A stretch of 64,000 nucleotides of DNA from Cellulophaga omnivescoria (GCF_001999725.1 NZ_MDDP01000004.1:238974-302973); one strand, 5' to 3'; numbered from the stretch's first letter, positions 50,325 to 59,092 are shown. The notes: generated from the letters alone by a model not told the origin. Made by a program: numbers and translations.

Positions 50325-50382
50325 AGTCCTAAAAGACAAAGTATATAACGTTCTTATACTTGTCTTTTGGACTATTTTTTTT
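50325..50382 (+). terminator. Strong intrinsic terminator of the PorP/SprF-SPOR gene
   Basis: A long stem of about 20 pairs: AGTCCTAAAAGACAAAGTATA from 50325 pairs with TATACTTGTCTTTTGGACT ending 50373, interrupted by one or two mismatches. It is followed by eight T at 50375-50382 (after one A). Confidence 0.93.
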
Positions 50383-50555
50383 TACAAAAAAGTGCAGTTC
50401 ATCTAAAAAATTACTTTAGAATAATTCTAAATAATAAGTTAAAATTTTAACACTTTATCGATTAGCCCTTTTAAAATATACGCTTAAAAGCATTAAAGTA
50501 ACGATGAAGTGCATATTAACATATATTAAATGAGATTTTACTTACTTTTTAAATT

Positions 50556-50585
50556 TTGCCAACTAACGCAAAAGTCATATCTTTA
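50556..50585 (+). promoter_or_regulatory. Promoter-like element in the long non-coding region
   Basis: A -33 TTG (50556-50558, inside TTTTG) and a -7 TATCTTTA (50578-50585) are separated by 19 bases. The -7 box differs from TAnnTTTG only in its last base. No gene starts nearby; the next ATG is at 51105. Confidence 0.45.
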
Positions 50586-51104
50586 GTATAGAGAAACAAA
50601 ATAAGTAGTGTAGAACCTATTTAATTAAGTATAGCTTTTCTATTAAAATGAACGTTAAGAAAAGGGTTTACATTTTTAAAATATACTATTTATTTACTCT
50701 AAAAAATAGATTTAGAAACTTGTAAAAGAGTTTCTTTCACCCCCAAAAACCCAAATTATATGACACTTTTTTACATTACAAAAAGTAACCAAAAACAAAC
50801 CTACAAAAACTGCAATCAGCAATCATTTTTACCCCTACACAAAAATGATAATCTACGCTGTAAACGGTATAATAATCTCTGTATTTAATTTTATAGTAGC
50901 CTTAGAAATTTACTGTTTACAATAGGTATTATAACTAAAATTAAAACAAAAGAGTACCCCTACCCTTTTAATTTTAATTATAATTTCTATCTAATAAATA
51001 CACTTAATTATTGTAATAAATAATTAAGGCTAGGTTTTCTATTTTCTATTTTAAAATTAAATACAACCCCAAATTTCATTTATAAACTTAACCTGTATGC
51101 TATA

Positions 51105-51758
51105 ATGGCATACAAAAACCCCCAACTTATGCAAACAAGAAATTTAAATGTTATTGTAATAGATAACGATCCATTGTTTAAAAAAACGTACAAACATTAT
51201 TTTAATCTGTACTCAGACTACAATTTAATTGGTATTTATAGCTCTGCCAAAGAAGCATTAAGATCTTCCACCACAGTTGCTCCAGATATTATTATCACAG
51301 ATATTCCAGAAGAAGAATTTGGTGGTATAGATGTATTAATTAAATTTAAAAAGAAAGCAGTAAACGCAAAAATTATTATTGTTAGTGAGCAAAACGATTT
51401 TTCATTAATAAAAAAAGCTTTTAAAAACGGTGCAAATGGTTACTTAACCAAACCACTCACAGAAATGAGATTGTATGACGCATTAAATTCTATTAAGATT
51501 GATGGAGCTGCAATTAGTAATGACATTGCAAAGCAGGTTATATCTATGTTTCAGCGTAAATCTTTTAATGAATTTTCTAAAAGAGAAAATGAAATTATAG
51601 ATCTTTTATTTGAAGGTGAAACTTACAAAACAATTGCAGAAAAACTATTTGTTACTGCAAGTGCTGTTAATTTTCATATCCAAAATATATACTTAAAACT
51701 TAATGTAAACTCTAAGTCTGAAGCATTGGACAAGCTTAGACAGTTAGATTGTGCTTAA
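51105..51758 (+). CDS. NarL/FixJ-type response regulator (receiver + LuxR HTH)
   Basis: 217 residues. The receiver domain has the acidic pair in VIDNDP, phospho-acceptor D66 (PDIIITDIPEEEFGG) and the conserved Lys in NGYLTKPLTEM. Residues ~150-212 are a LuxR-type helix-turn-helix (SKREN EIIDLLFEGETYKTIA, SAVNFHIQNIYLKLNVNSKSEA). It is a DNA-binding regulator controlled by phosphorylation. No cognate kinase is adjacent; the HisKA_2 kinase 5 kb upstream already has its own receiver partner. ATG 51105 is used; an internal Met at residue 9 is a possible alternative start. Confidence 0.92.
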   Translation: MAYKNPQLMQTRNLNVIVIDNDPLFKKTYKHYFNLYSDYNLIGIYSSAKEALRSSTTVAPDIIITDIPEEEFGGIDVLIKFKKKAVNAKIIIVSEQNDFSLIKKAFKNGANGYLTKPLTEMRLYDALNSIKIDGAAISNDIAKQVISMFQRKSFNEFSKRENEIIDLLFEGETYKTIAEKLFVTASAVNFHIQNIYLKLNVNSKSEALDKLRQLDCA

Positions 51759-51766
51759 AGCAAAAC

Positions 51767-51816
51767 AGTATAGCAAAAACAAACAAAACCTACTTATGCT
51801 TTTGCTTATACTAAAA
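51767..51816 (+). terminator. Terminator of the LuxR-type regulator gene
   Basis: AGTATAGCAAAA (51767-51778) pairs with TTTTGCTTATACT (51800-51812) with one bulged base. A long loop of 21 bases separates the arms, and only AAAA follows, so strength is uncertain. Confidence 0.5.
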
Positions 51817-51862
51817 TTTAAATAGTGAATACTATTTATGTAGATTGTCCATATTTTACCAT

Positions 51863-51898
51863 AAGACCCTTGAAATTGTTGATTTTTTCAGGGGTTTT
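51863..51898. terminator. Bidirectional terminator between convergent genes
   Basis: 13-bp stem (AAGACCCTTGAAA 51863-51875 with TTTCAGGGGTTTT 51886-51898) with two G-U pairs on the plus-strand RNA; A runs on the left and T runs on the right. It lies 7 bases beyond the stop of the minus-strand membrane gene. Confidence 0.75.
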
Positions 51899-51904
51899 AT
51901 ACTT

Positions 51905-52645
51905 TTAATCGGTAAAAATTGTTTCTCCTTTTACCAGCCAAGCAATTCCAAAACATTCTATAGCAACCGTCTCCATCCAAAAGGTAATATGGTTTTGATA
52001 ATAAAAGTCCTCTGGTATTACTTTTAACAAACCAAGCATTATTACAAGCAAAGCACAAAACATAATAGTGCCAGTTATTTTATAAATTGCATTTCGTTGT
52101 TTTTTTTCCTTTGTAAGCTCTGTTTTAGGTTTGTTAGATTTGGTAAATACAAAAAGAGACATATAATTTAAGCTTAACAAAAATATTGCAGCTGCTATGT
52201 AATGAAAACGTACACGCCAAACATTATCTTGTATATAAGTTACACTATACGCAGCGTCTGCATCACAACAGGTAATGGCTATATTATCTGTAGGGAATAG
52301 TAATAGTAAAATTGCAAAAACACCCGCTATAAAAGACATATAAAAATCTATAGGTTCTCTACCTTTGTATACCATTAAAAATATAGCCATAATACTTACA
52401 ACAATAATAAATATTGGGTTTGCCCGCGTAAAGTAATAATGACTAATAGACTCTAATGCACTTGCGTGCTCTGATGTAATCCATAAAAAAGCAAATAATA
52501 AAATAGGTAAGGCTATGCCTAAAACTCCAATTAATCTTCGTAAAGTTTGTGTGTTTGTTAACCAAATATCATCATCTCTTCTATAATCTAAATGTAGCAT
52601 TTTTTGCATTTTAGAAGTAGAGTTTTGCTTTTTTTCTTTATTCAT
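51905..52645 (-). CDS. Multi-pass membrane protein of unknown function
   Basis: 246 residues with about six hydrophobic helices (for example LIGVLGIALPILLFAFLW, PIFIIVVSIMAIFLMVYKG, GVFAILLLLFP, FHYIAAAIFLLSLNYMSLFVF, IMFCALLVIMLGLL). A periplasmic-side loop holds an ITCCDADAAYS segment with a Cys pair. No family recognised with confidence. It starts 11 bases after the DUF3307 gene stop and is the last gene of this three-gene run. The spacing suggests one message. Confidence 0.82.
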   Translation of the reverse strand: MNKEKKQNSTSKMQKMLHLDYRRDDDIWLTNTQTLRRLIGVLGIALPILLFAFLWITSEHASALESISHYYFTRANPIFIIVVSIMAIFLMVYKGREPIDFYMSFIAGVFAILLLLFPTDNIAITCCDADAAYSVTYIQDNVWRVRFHYIAAAIFLLSLNYMSLFVFTKSNKPKTELTKEKKQRNAIYKITGTIMFCALLVIMLGLLKVIPEDFYYQNHITFWMETVAIECFGIAWLVKGETIFTD

Positions 52646-52656
52646 AACTAATGCTA

Positions 52657-53373
52657 TTATGGTAATTGTTGTAGCATAAATTTATAGCCTAAAGCTATTA
52701 AAATGGCTAAACCAAAACTTATTAATGTTCCTATTAAAATATATTCTGTTAATTTGCGATCGTTTGCTTTAGATAAATCTCCAAATCTAAAAACAGATTT
52801 AGCTGTTAGTAAAAAGCCAATTCCACTCCATTGGCCTAAAACAATAAACATAAAAATAAACAAGCGCTCTAACACCCCTATGTATGCACCTGCATTTTTA
52901 AGCGATTTTTTAGACTCATCTTCTAATTTCCATTTAGATATTATAACCTTCATTAATATGGCAGACACGTTTGTAAGCAAAAAAATAGCTATAAAAAACA
53001 GTATTATATTGGGCGTGGTAAAATAAGATAGGTCTAAACTATAGTCTGTATAAGTAGCAGCCACAAGTACTAACACTAATAAATGTAGCAATTGATCTAG
53101 AAAAAATAAGACTCTAGCATTGTCATCATTTTGCAATATTAACTTTGCTAAGTCTATTAAATAATGTGTAATTACAATAGTAGCAATACCAATAAAGTAA
53201 TTTGTATTAAATTCTAAAACTACCATTAAGGCTAGTAAGTGTATAACTATATGCCAGTACAAGTAAGCCGACTTTTGTTTTTTCTCTAGCTTGTCTTTTA
53301 CCCATTTATTTGGTTGCAACACAAAATCACCCAAAATATGAGCTAAAAGCAACTTTAATGTAAGTACTAACAT
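52657..53373 (-). CDS. DUF3307 membrane protein
   Basis: 238 residues with the DUF3307 opening (LLLAHILGDFVLQPNKWVKDK, WHIVIHLLALM) and about six helices. DUF3307 genes are very often paired with SatD-family genes, as here: the SatD-like gene overlaps this start by 7 bases. The biochemical role of DUF3307 is unknown; the conserved His and Asp in the membrane resemble metal-dependent membrane hydrolases, but this is a guess. Confidence 0.88.
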   Translation of the reverse strand: MLVLTLKLLLAHILGDFVLQPNKWVKDKLEKKQKSAYLYWHIVIHLLALMVVLEFNTNYFIGIATIVITHYLIDLAKLILQNDDNARVLFFLDQLLHLLVLVLVAATYTDYSLDLSYFTTPNIILFFIAIFLLTNVSAILMKVIISKWKLEDESKKSLKNAGAYIGVLERLFIFMFIVLGQWSGIGFLLTAKSVFRFGDLSKANDRKLTEYILIGTLISFGLAILIALGYKFMLQQLP

Positions 53374-53969
53374 AGTTTTTTTATTTGTGTGTTATAGTAA
53401 TCTAATATTTTTAAAATTTCATCAAAACCAGCTTTTTTTAAACTAGTACTAATATTGCTTTGCTTTTTGTCTAACCTATCTGCCAACTCTTTTTGCGTTA
53501 CACTGGTATCTTTTAAGCTTTCTTTTATTAAAAGTGCATAATTAGGTGTCCAATTATTTATGGTTAGCTCTAACACGTCTAGCAGTAAATTTAAAACCGT
53601 ATTAAACTCTTGCCAAGGTGTTTTAATTGCTAAAGTTTGCTTTTTTAACTCTTCAAAACACTCGCCAGAATTTATATAAGCGCTACCATTTGCCTCTGTA
53701 ACCTTTTCTGCAATGTAACTTTGCTCTCCTATTCCTATTGCCATTCTAACATCTAACGTTTTAAATTGTTTTAGTACTGTTTTTAACTTAAAAGCAACTT
53801 TTAACGCCAACTCTGGTGTAGTTTTTAATTGAAAACTATCTCCTCTATATATTTCCCAATCTTTTGGATCTGAGCCTATATTTTTCAACTCAGCCTTAAG
53901 CTCTGGTAACCAAACACCTACATCTTCTGCTCTAGAATTAATAATGTCTCCTGTTATAACTGCTATCAT
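53367..53969 (-). CDS. SatD-like protein with C-terminal helix-turn-helix
   Basis: 200 residues. The N-terminal ~125 residues carry the SatD hallmarks (VITGDIINSR, YRGDSFQLKTTPELAL, VRMAIGIGEQSYI), which resemble a degenerate nucleotidyl-cyclase-type fold. Residues ~150-190 are a helix-turn-helix (VTQKELADRLDKKQSNISTS). It overlaps the DUF3307 gene by 7 bases, so the two are co-translated. Family function is poorly known (linked to acid tolerance and secretion in streptococci). The HTH and the triple operator just upstream together suggest that it regulates its own operon. Confidence 0.85.
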   Translation of the reverse strand: MIAVITGDIINSRAEDVGVWLPELKAELKNIGSDPKDWEIYRGDSFQLKTTPELALKVAFKLKTVLKQFKTLDVRMAIGIGEQSYIAEKVTEANGSAYINSGECFEELKKQTLAIKTPWQEFNTVLNLLLDVLELTINNWTPNYALLIKESLKDTSVTQKELADRLDKKQSNISTSLKKAGFDEILKILDYYNTQIKKLC

Positions 53970-53984
53970 TTTTAATTTTTCATC

Positions 53985-54068
53985 AAATATATGCTATTTA
54001 ACATATAATCACAATTATATGCCATATAACATATAATTTAAAATATATGCATTTAAACATATAAAAGA
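53985..54068. repeat. Three tandem 28-base operator-like repeats before the SatD-like operon
   Basis: Three copies of ATATG-N8-CATAT lie at 53989-54006, 54017-54034 and 54045-54062, exactly 28 bases apart. The spacer begins with C in all three and the flanks after each copy are AA. Each core is an inverted repeat, as expected for a dimeric repressor. The first copy is 20 bases from the ATG of the SatD-like gene, so it would overlap the start of its message or promoter. Confidence 0.85.
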
Positions 54069-54203
54069 GTGTATCAATTTAAAAATAGGTTTTTTTAACA
54101 ATATTATATTTACAAAACTAGTAATTATTATACATTCAAAACACAATTAAAGCATCAACCTAAAATAATTAACTAACAAAAAAGAGAAATTCTTTTAAAA
54201 TAG

Positions 54204-54211
54204 TACTTTTG
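54204..54211 (+). promoter_or_regulatory. -7 promoter element implying a leaderless mRNA
   Basis: TACTTTTG fits TAnnTTTG perfectly and ends 4 bases before ATG 54216. Transcription in this phylum usually starts about 5 bases after this box, which would put the first base of the mRNA at or next to the start codon. No clear TTG is seen at -33. Confidence 0.5.
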
Positions 54212-54215
54212 CGGT

Positions 54216-55772
54216 ATGGTAAGAAACATTCAGCTTAGAACTACATTAATAGAAGAACCAATACAAGGTATTCTAACCAAAAAAGCTGCAAAATATTTAG
54301 GTGTTCCCGAAAAAGAAATTACTGCTGTAAAAGTAGATCGTAAGTCTATAGATGCACGTAAGCCTACCATTTATTTTAATTACAAAGTAACCGTATACAT
54401 ACAAGAACCTGCACCAGAAAGCAGTAATTATACGTTTAATTATAAAGATGTTTCTAACGCCAAAGAAGTTCATATTATTGGTTTTGGCCCTGCCGGTATG
54501 TATGCCGCACTACGTTGTATAGAGCTTGGCTATAAACCTGTTGTGTTAGAACGCGGTAAAAATGTACAAAACAGACGTAGAGATTTAAAAGCAATAAACC
54601 AAGAACATATTGTAAACCAAGACTCTAACTATTGTTTTGGCGAAGGTGGTGCAGGCACATATTCTGACGGTAAATTATATACACGCAGTTTAAAACGTGG
54701 AGATGTACGTAGAATTTTTGAAAACCTAGTATACCACGGTGCAACAGACCAAATTTTAGTAGATGCACACCCACATATTGGCACCAATAAACTACCTAAG
54801 CTTGTACAAAATATTAGAGAAAATATTATAAAGTACGGTGGTGAAGTTCATTTTAATACTAAAGTGGTAGATTTTGAAATACAAAACAACACCTTAAAAG
54901 CTATTATTTTAGAAAATGGTAATGAAATGGCCGTAAATAGTGTAATTCTAGCAACAGGACACTCGGCCAGAGACATTTATTATTTACTGCATAAAAAAGA
55001 AATTGCATTACAAGCAAAATCTTTTGCAATGGGTGTACGTGTAGAGCACCCACAACATATAATAGACAGCATACAATACCATTGTAGCGGACAAAGAGAT
55101 GAGTTATTACCAGCTGCTGCATATAGCCTTGTAGAACAAGTAAAAGGCAGAGGTGTATACTCATTTTGTATGTGCCCAGGAGGATTTATAGTACCTGCTG
55201 CAACAGCTCCAGGAGAAGTTGTGGTAAATGGTATGTCGCCATCTAAACGTAATAATTTATATGCAAACTCTGGTATTGTTGTAGAAATTAATGTTGATGA
55301 AGATATTCCTAAATACAATAAGTTTGGGGTTTTAAAAGGGTTAGAATATCAAAAGGATTTAGAGAAACTAGCTTTTACGGCAGGCGGAAGAAGTCAAGTT
55401 GCACCTGCACAAAGACTAACAGATTTTGTAGAAGGAAAATTATCTACAACACTAAATGAAACCTCTTACCAACCAGGATTAAACTCTGCTCCTATGCACT
55501 CTCTGTTTCCAAAACTAATTGGAAGTCGTTTAAGAGGCGGTTTTAAAGCATTTGGAGATAAAATGAATGGGTATTACACCTCTGAAGCTAATATTATTGG
55601 TGTAGAATCTAGAACCTCATCTCCTGTTAATATCCCCAGAACAGAAAAGTTAGAACACCCAGAGATTAAAGGCTTATTTCCTTGTGGAGAAGGCGGTGGC
55701 TACGCAGGAGGTATAATTTCTGCAGCTATGGATGGCGAAAGATGTGCTGAAGCTGCTGTAGCAGGCATATAA
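54216..55772 (+). CDS. FAD-dependent dehydrogenase (COG2509-type)
   Basis: 518 residues. The N-terminal ~85 residues are a small alpha/beta domain typical of this family. The FAD-binding GxGxxG-type motif is VHIIGFGPAGMYAALRC followed by the acidic strand end VVLERG. Further landmarks are CFGEGGAGTYSDGKLYTR, VILATGHSARDIY and the C-terminal GEGGGYAGGIISAAMDG that closes the flavin site. The family is widespread and has no settled substrate. No upstream in-frame Met exists near the promoter and no other Met occurs in the first 95 residues, so ATG 54216 is the start even though the predicted leader is nearly zero. Confidence 0.93.
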   Translation: MVRNIQLRTTLIEEPIQGILTKKAAKYLGVPEKEITAVKVDRKSIDARKPTIYFNYKVTVYIQEPAPESSNYTFNYKDVSNAKEVHIIGFGPAGMYAALRCIELGYKPVVLERGKNVQNRRRDLKAINQEHIVNQDSNYCFGEGGAGTYSDGKLYTRSLKRGDVRRIFENLVYHGATDQILVDAHPHIGTNKLPKLVQNIRENIIKYGGEVHFNTKVVDFEIQNNTLKAIILENGNEMAVNSVILATGHSARDIYYLLHKKEIALQAKSFAMGVRVEHPQHIIDSIQYHCSGQRDELLPAAAYSLVEQVKGRGVYSFCMCPGGFIVPAATAPGEVVVNGMSPSKRNNLYANSGIVVEINVDEDIPKYNKFGVLKGLEYQKDLEKLAFTAGGRSQVAPAQRLTDFVEGKLSTTLNETSYQPGLNSAPMHSLFPKLIGSRLRGGFKAFGDKMNGYYTSEANIIGVESRTSSPVNIPRTEKLEHPEIKGLFPCGEGGGYAGGIISAAMDGERCAEAAVAGI

Positions 55773-55817
55773 ATTATAAGCTTGTTGCTGCAAAATTAGT
55801 ATTAAGCTAAAGCAACA

Positions 55818-55997
55818 CTAGTTGCTATCTGCTTTTTCGTTACTAGTTTTTTGCACCTCTTGTGCTTTTTTTACAATAGCTTTTAGGCGTTCTTTACGTA
55901 AAGCTTCTTCTTTTTTCTTTTTATTAATTTTTCGGGCCATTAACTTAGAGTGTTTAGCCTTATTTAATGTATTTTTTTCTTTTCCTGTTTTACCCAT
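55818..55997 (-). CDS. Small, highly basic protein of unknown function
   Basis: 59 residues from ATG 55997 (MGKTGKEKNTLNKAKHSKL), chosen over an upstream start at 56018. Almost one third of the residues are Lys or Arg and the middle is probably one long helix (KKKKEEALRKERLKAI). It has no signal peptide and no named domain. The composition suggests RNA or ribosome association, but that is only inferred. The frame lies in an otherwise gene-free gap and is convergent with the FAD dehydrogenase. Confidence 0.55.
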   Translation of the reverse strand: MGKTGKEKNTLNKAKHSKLMARKINKKKKEEALRKERLKAIVKKAQEVQKTSNEKADSN

Positions 55998-56185
55998 AAC
56001 TAGCTCTTTTTTAAACACTTTTATATCAACCTAAAACAAAAACTTATCTTTTTTTAACTTTTTTTAAAACCCTACTTCAAATTATCTCGTTAGTATGGCA
56101 AGAGTGTATAAGTTTTTATAGCTTTGGTAGCTGCAAAAATAACACTTAAATATACAATAATAACATAGTGTTTTTAAAGCATAAG

Positions 56186-56629
56186 ATGGCAAACATTAAG
56201 CAACTTCTAGTACAAATTATAGCAATAAGCATCAGCTTACTGTACGTGCTGCATCCGTTGCAAAACCAAATTAAAGATGGATTACATGCTATTTCTCACG
56301 CAATAGAAGCACAAAATAGTATTACAGCACATTCTCATAGCCATTCTTCCATAGCTAAACACAGTCACAGCCATACACATGTACAAAACCACGACCACCA
56401 AATAATTACATTTATAAACGACTTATTTGGAGCTCCAGAGAACGAGAACGACTCTAATGATGGTATTTTACAAGAAATTAAAATAGACAAACACATTATA
56501 GAGCCAATTACCTATAATATAAGTAATAACACTACACTAACCATTAACTATATATATACAAGCACAAATAAAACTACAAAAGGTTATTTAGCGGCTGTAG
56601 AAAAACCTCCCAAAAGCACACATGCTTAA
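56186..56629 (+). CDS. His-rich exported or membrane-anchored protein, probable metal handling
   Basis: 147 residues from ATG 56186; a GTG at 56168 would add six. An N-terminal hydrophobic segment (LLVQIIAISISLLYVLHPL) is followed by a His/Ser cluster at ~50-75 (HSHSHSSIAKHSHSHTH) that can bind Zn, Cu, Ni or Co. The C-terminal half has no named domain. It is 169 bases ahead of a TonB-dependent receptor on the same strand, a pairing that points to metal uptake or sensing. The metal cannot be told from the sequence. Confidence 0.75.
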   Translation: MANIKQLLVQIIAISISLLYVLHPLQNQIKDGLHAISHAIEAQNSITAHSHSHSSIAKHSHSHTHVQNHDHQIITFINDLFGAPENENDSNDGILQEIKIDKHIIEPITYNISNNTTLTINYIYTSTNKTTKGYLAAVEKPPKSTHA

Positions 56630-56673
56630 TACTGCTTATAATTAGCAGAAAAATTAAAAATTAATTTATAAAA

Positions 56674-56720
56674 GTACTAGCTACTACGGGCTGTTTTATG
56701 CCCATAGGTTAGCTACGTAC
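56674..56720 (+). promoter_or_regulatory. Imperfect hairpin in the leader of the TonB receptor gene
   Basis: GTAC-TAGCTA-CTACGGGC on the left (from 56674) pairs with GCCCATAG-GTTAGCTA-C-GTAC on the right (to 56720) with small bulges; the loop is TGTTTTAT. It may be an RNA control element, an operator or a partial terminator between the His-rich gene and the receptor. No known riboswitch consensus is recognised. Confidence 0.4.
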
Positions 56721-56798
56721 ATACTATTTGTATCTCAGATTTAAAGCAATGTTTTTAAACCTGACAAGGATACTATTTACAACAAACAACAACAACAA

Positions 56799-59033
56799 AT
56801 GAAAAATATAATAACTATTATACTGTTACTAATTGGTTTTAGTAACATACAAGCGCACGAGCTAAAAGGTACTATTATATCAAACAGTAATAATACACCT
56901 ATAGAAGGTGTTAGTGTATACAACCAAACAAATGGCGACTACACCTACTCTAACACTTCCGGCTTTTTTAAGTTAAATAATGTCTCTTTAAACGATGTTA
57001 TTTACTTTTACAATCTGGGGTACGCTACAAAACAAATTACAATTACAGAAGAGCATCTTAATACTACCATTAAAATTAGTTTAACAGAAAGTGTAGTGTC
57101 TTTAGACCAAGTAGTTTTGGTTTCTAATGTAAACACACTTAGCACTTTTTTAAACGTAGATGTTAAAACCTCTCCGGTAAAATCTTCACAAGAGATTTTA
57201 CGTAAGGTTCCCGGACTAATTATTGGTCAGCATGCTGGTGGCGGTAAGGCAGAACAAATATTTTTACGTGGTTTTGATATTGACCACGGTACAGACGTTG
57301 CCATAAGCGTAGATGGCTTACCTGTAAATATGGTATCTCATGCACACGGACAAGGTTATGCAGATATGCACTTTATTATACCAGAAACGGTAGATAATAT
57401 AGACTTTGGCAAAGGTCCTTACTATGCCAACGTAGGTAATTTTAACACAGCTGGATATGTAAACCTAAAAACCAAAAAGAAGTTAGACAAAAACTTACTT
57501 TCTGTAGAAGCCGGACAATTTAACAGCTTGCGTGCTGTAAGTATACTTAAGTTATTAGATGAAGAACAAAATAATATGTACTTAGCATCTGAGCTTGTAC
57601 TTACAGACGGTGTATTTGATTCTCCTCAGAATTTTAATAGAATAAACTTAATGGGACGTTACAACTTTAATAATTATAACGACCAAGAGTTTACTATTAC
57701 AGCTAGTCATTTTCAAAGTAAATGGGATGCATCAGGACAAATACCACAACGTGCTGTAGACCAAGGTTTAATTGGTAGGTTTGGCGCAATAGACGATACA
57801 GAAGGTGGTAAAACTAGCAGATCTAACCTATGGTTTAATCATACCAAACAATTTAACGAGCACGAGTCTCTTACTTCTAAGGCATTTGTATCTAAGTACG
57901 ACTTTGAGCTGTTCTCTAACTTTACGTTTTTTTTAGATGATCCTGTAAATGGCGATCAAATAAAACAAAAAGAGTCTCGTAGTATTTTTGGAGCAGAATC
58001 TGTTTACGCGCATAATTTTCATTTTGAAAAAGGCAACTCACAATTAAAATTAGAAGCTGGTGCTGGTTTTAGGTATGATGATGTAAATGACGTAGAGTTA
58101 TCTCACACAGCTAACAGGCAAACTACTTTAGAAACGTACGCTTTAGGTGATATTGATGAAGTAAATATGTATAGCTTTTTAAACGCTAAATACAAGAAAA
58201 ATAAATGGACAATTAATCCTGGTTTACGTTTAGACTATTTTAAAAACGACTATATAGACAAACTACAAACTGTTTATACTAGCTTAAGTGAAGACAAGGT
58301 TTTTGTTAGCCCTAAGTTAAACTTTATTTATGCCGCTTCTCCTAGCGTGCAGTTATTTTTAAAATCTGGTATTGGTTTTCATTCTAACGACACACGTGTA
58401 GTTACAGCTAACAATGGTAAAGAAATATTACCTGCTGCTTATGGTAATGATTTGGGTGTAATTCTAAAACCATCATCTAAACTAGTTATAAACGCCGCTT
58501 TATGGAGCTTATTTTTAGAACAAGAATTTGTATATGTTGGAGATGCTGGCGTGGTAGAACCTAGTGGAAAAACACAACGTTATGGTGTAGACTTAGGTTT
58601 TAGATACAATATAACACCTAACTTATATTTATATAGTGATGCTAACTATGCTTACGCAAGAAGCACAGAAGAAGCTGATGGTGAAGACTACATACCATTG
58701 GCTCCTTCTTTAACTGCTGCAGGTGGTTTAACTTTTAACAACCTTGGTAAGTTTTCTGGCGGATTAAATTACAGATACGTAAAAGACAGACCTGCTAATG
58801 AAGATAACTCTATTGTTGCAGATGGATATTTGATATCTGACTTTAATCTTAGTTACAATACTAAAAACTGGACATACGGAGTTATTATAGAGAATTTGTT
58901 TGACACAGAGTGGAACGAGAGTCAGTTTGCTACAGAAACAAGGTTATTTAATGAAGATAACCCTGTAGATGAAATTCATTTTACACCAGGTACTCCGTTC
59001 TTTTTAAAAGCTAAAGTTTCCGTAACTTTTTAA
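56799..59033 (+). CDS. TonB-dependent outer-membrane receptor
   Basis: 744 residues. Signal peptide (ITIILLLIGFSNIQA), then a CarboxypepD_reg-like domain (~20-100; LKGTIISNSNNTPIEGVSVYN), a plug domain (~115-225; SSQEILRKVPGLIIGQHAGGG, IFLRGFDIDHGTDVAISVDG) and a 22-strand-type barrel ending in Phe (PFFLKAKVSVTF). There is no SusD partner, so it is not a glycan-uptake pair. The plug is unusually His-containing (GQHAGGG, MVSHAHGQGYADMHF), and the gene follows a His-rich protein gene. Uptake of a metal or metal chelate is therefore likely; the specific ligand is unknown. Confidence 0.92.
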   Translation: MKNIITIILLLIGFSNIQAHELKGTIISNSNNTPIEGVSVYNQTNGDYTYSNTSGFFKLNNVSLNDVIYFYNLGYATKQITITEEHLNTTIKISLTESVVSLDQVVLVSNVNTLSTFLNVDVKTSPVKSSQEILRKVPGLIIGQHAGGGKAEQIFLRGFDIDHGTDVAISVDGLPVNMVSHAHGQGYADMHFIIPETVDNIDFGKGPYYANVGNFNTAGYVNLKTKKKLDKNLLSVEAGQFNSLRAVSILKLLDEEQNNMYLASELVLTDGVFDSPQNFNRINLMGRYNFNNYNDQEFTITASHFQSKWDASGQIPQRAVDQGLIGRFGAIDDTEGGKTSRSNLWFNHTKQFNEHESLTSKAFVSKYDFELFSNFTFFLDDPVNGDQIKQKESRSIFGAESVYAHNFHFEKGNSQLKLEAGAGFRYDDVNDVELSHTANRQTTLETYALGDIDEVNMYSFLNAKYKKNKWTINPGLRLDYFKNDYIDKLQTVYTSLSEDKVFVSPKLNFIYAASPSVQLFLKSGIGFHSNDTRVVTANNGKEILPAAYGNDLGVILKPSSKLVINAALWSLFLEQEFVYVGDAGVVEPSGKTQRYGVDLGFRYNITPNLYLYSDANYAYARSTEEADGEDYIPLAPSLTAAGGLTFNNLGKFSGGLNYRYVKDRPANEDNSIVADGYLISDFNLSYNTKNWTYGVIIENLFDTEWNESQFATETRLFNEDNPVDEIHFTPGTPFFLKAKVSVTF

Positions 59034-59058
59034 AAACGGTATTTTTATTGCACCTAGT

Positions 59059-59092
59059 AAACCCATAGCATTTGTTGTGGGTTTATTTTTTA
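59059..59092 (+). terminator. Terminator of the TonB receptor gene
   Basis: AAACCCA (59059-59065) pairs with TGGGTTT (59078-59084), loop of 12, followed by ATTTTTTAT. It lies 25 bases past the receptor stop. Confidence 0.82.

Larger units (their letters stand above)
50247..51104. other. Long non-coding region after the PorP/SprF gene
   Basis: 858 bases with no plausible ORF. It begins with a strong terminator (50325-50382). A promoter-like pair sits at 50556-50585 and would start a transcript about 515 bases ahead of the next ATG. The rest is AT-rich with A/T runs and no clear repeat. Either a long leader or a small RNA could be encoded here. Confidence 0.55.

Noticed and set aside
53985..54068. 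Short CRISPR array
   Set aside because: Repeats follow each other at 28 bases with no unique spacers and are AT-palindromic; no cas genes are near. Operator sites fit better.
54904..55318. Two minus-strand ORFs (86 and 112 codons) inside the FAD dehydrogenase
   Set aside because: Shadow frames with Cys/Leu/His-rich composition and no independent signals.
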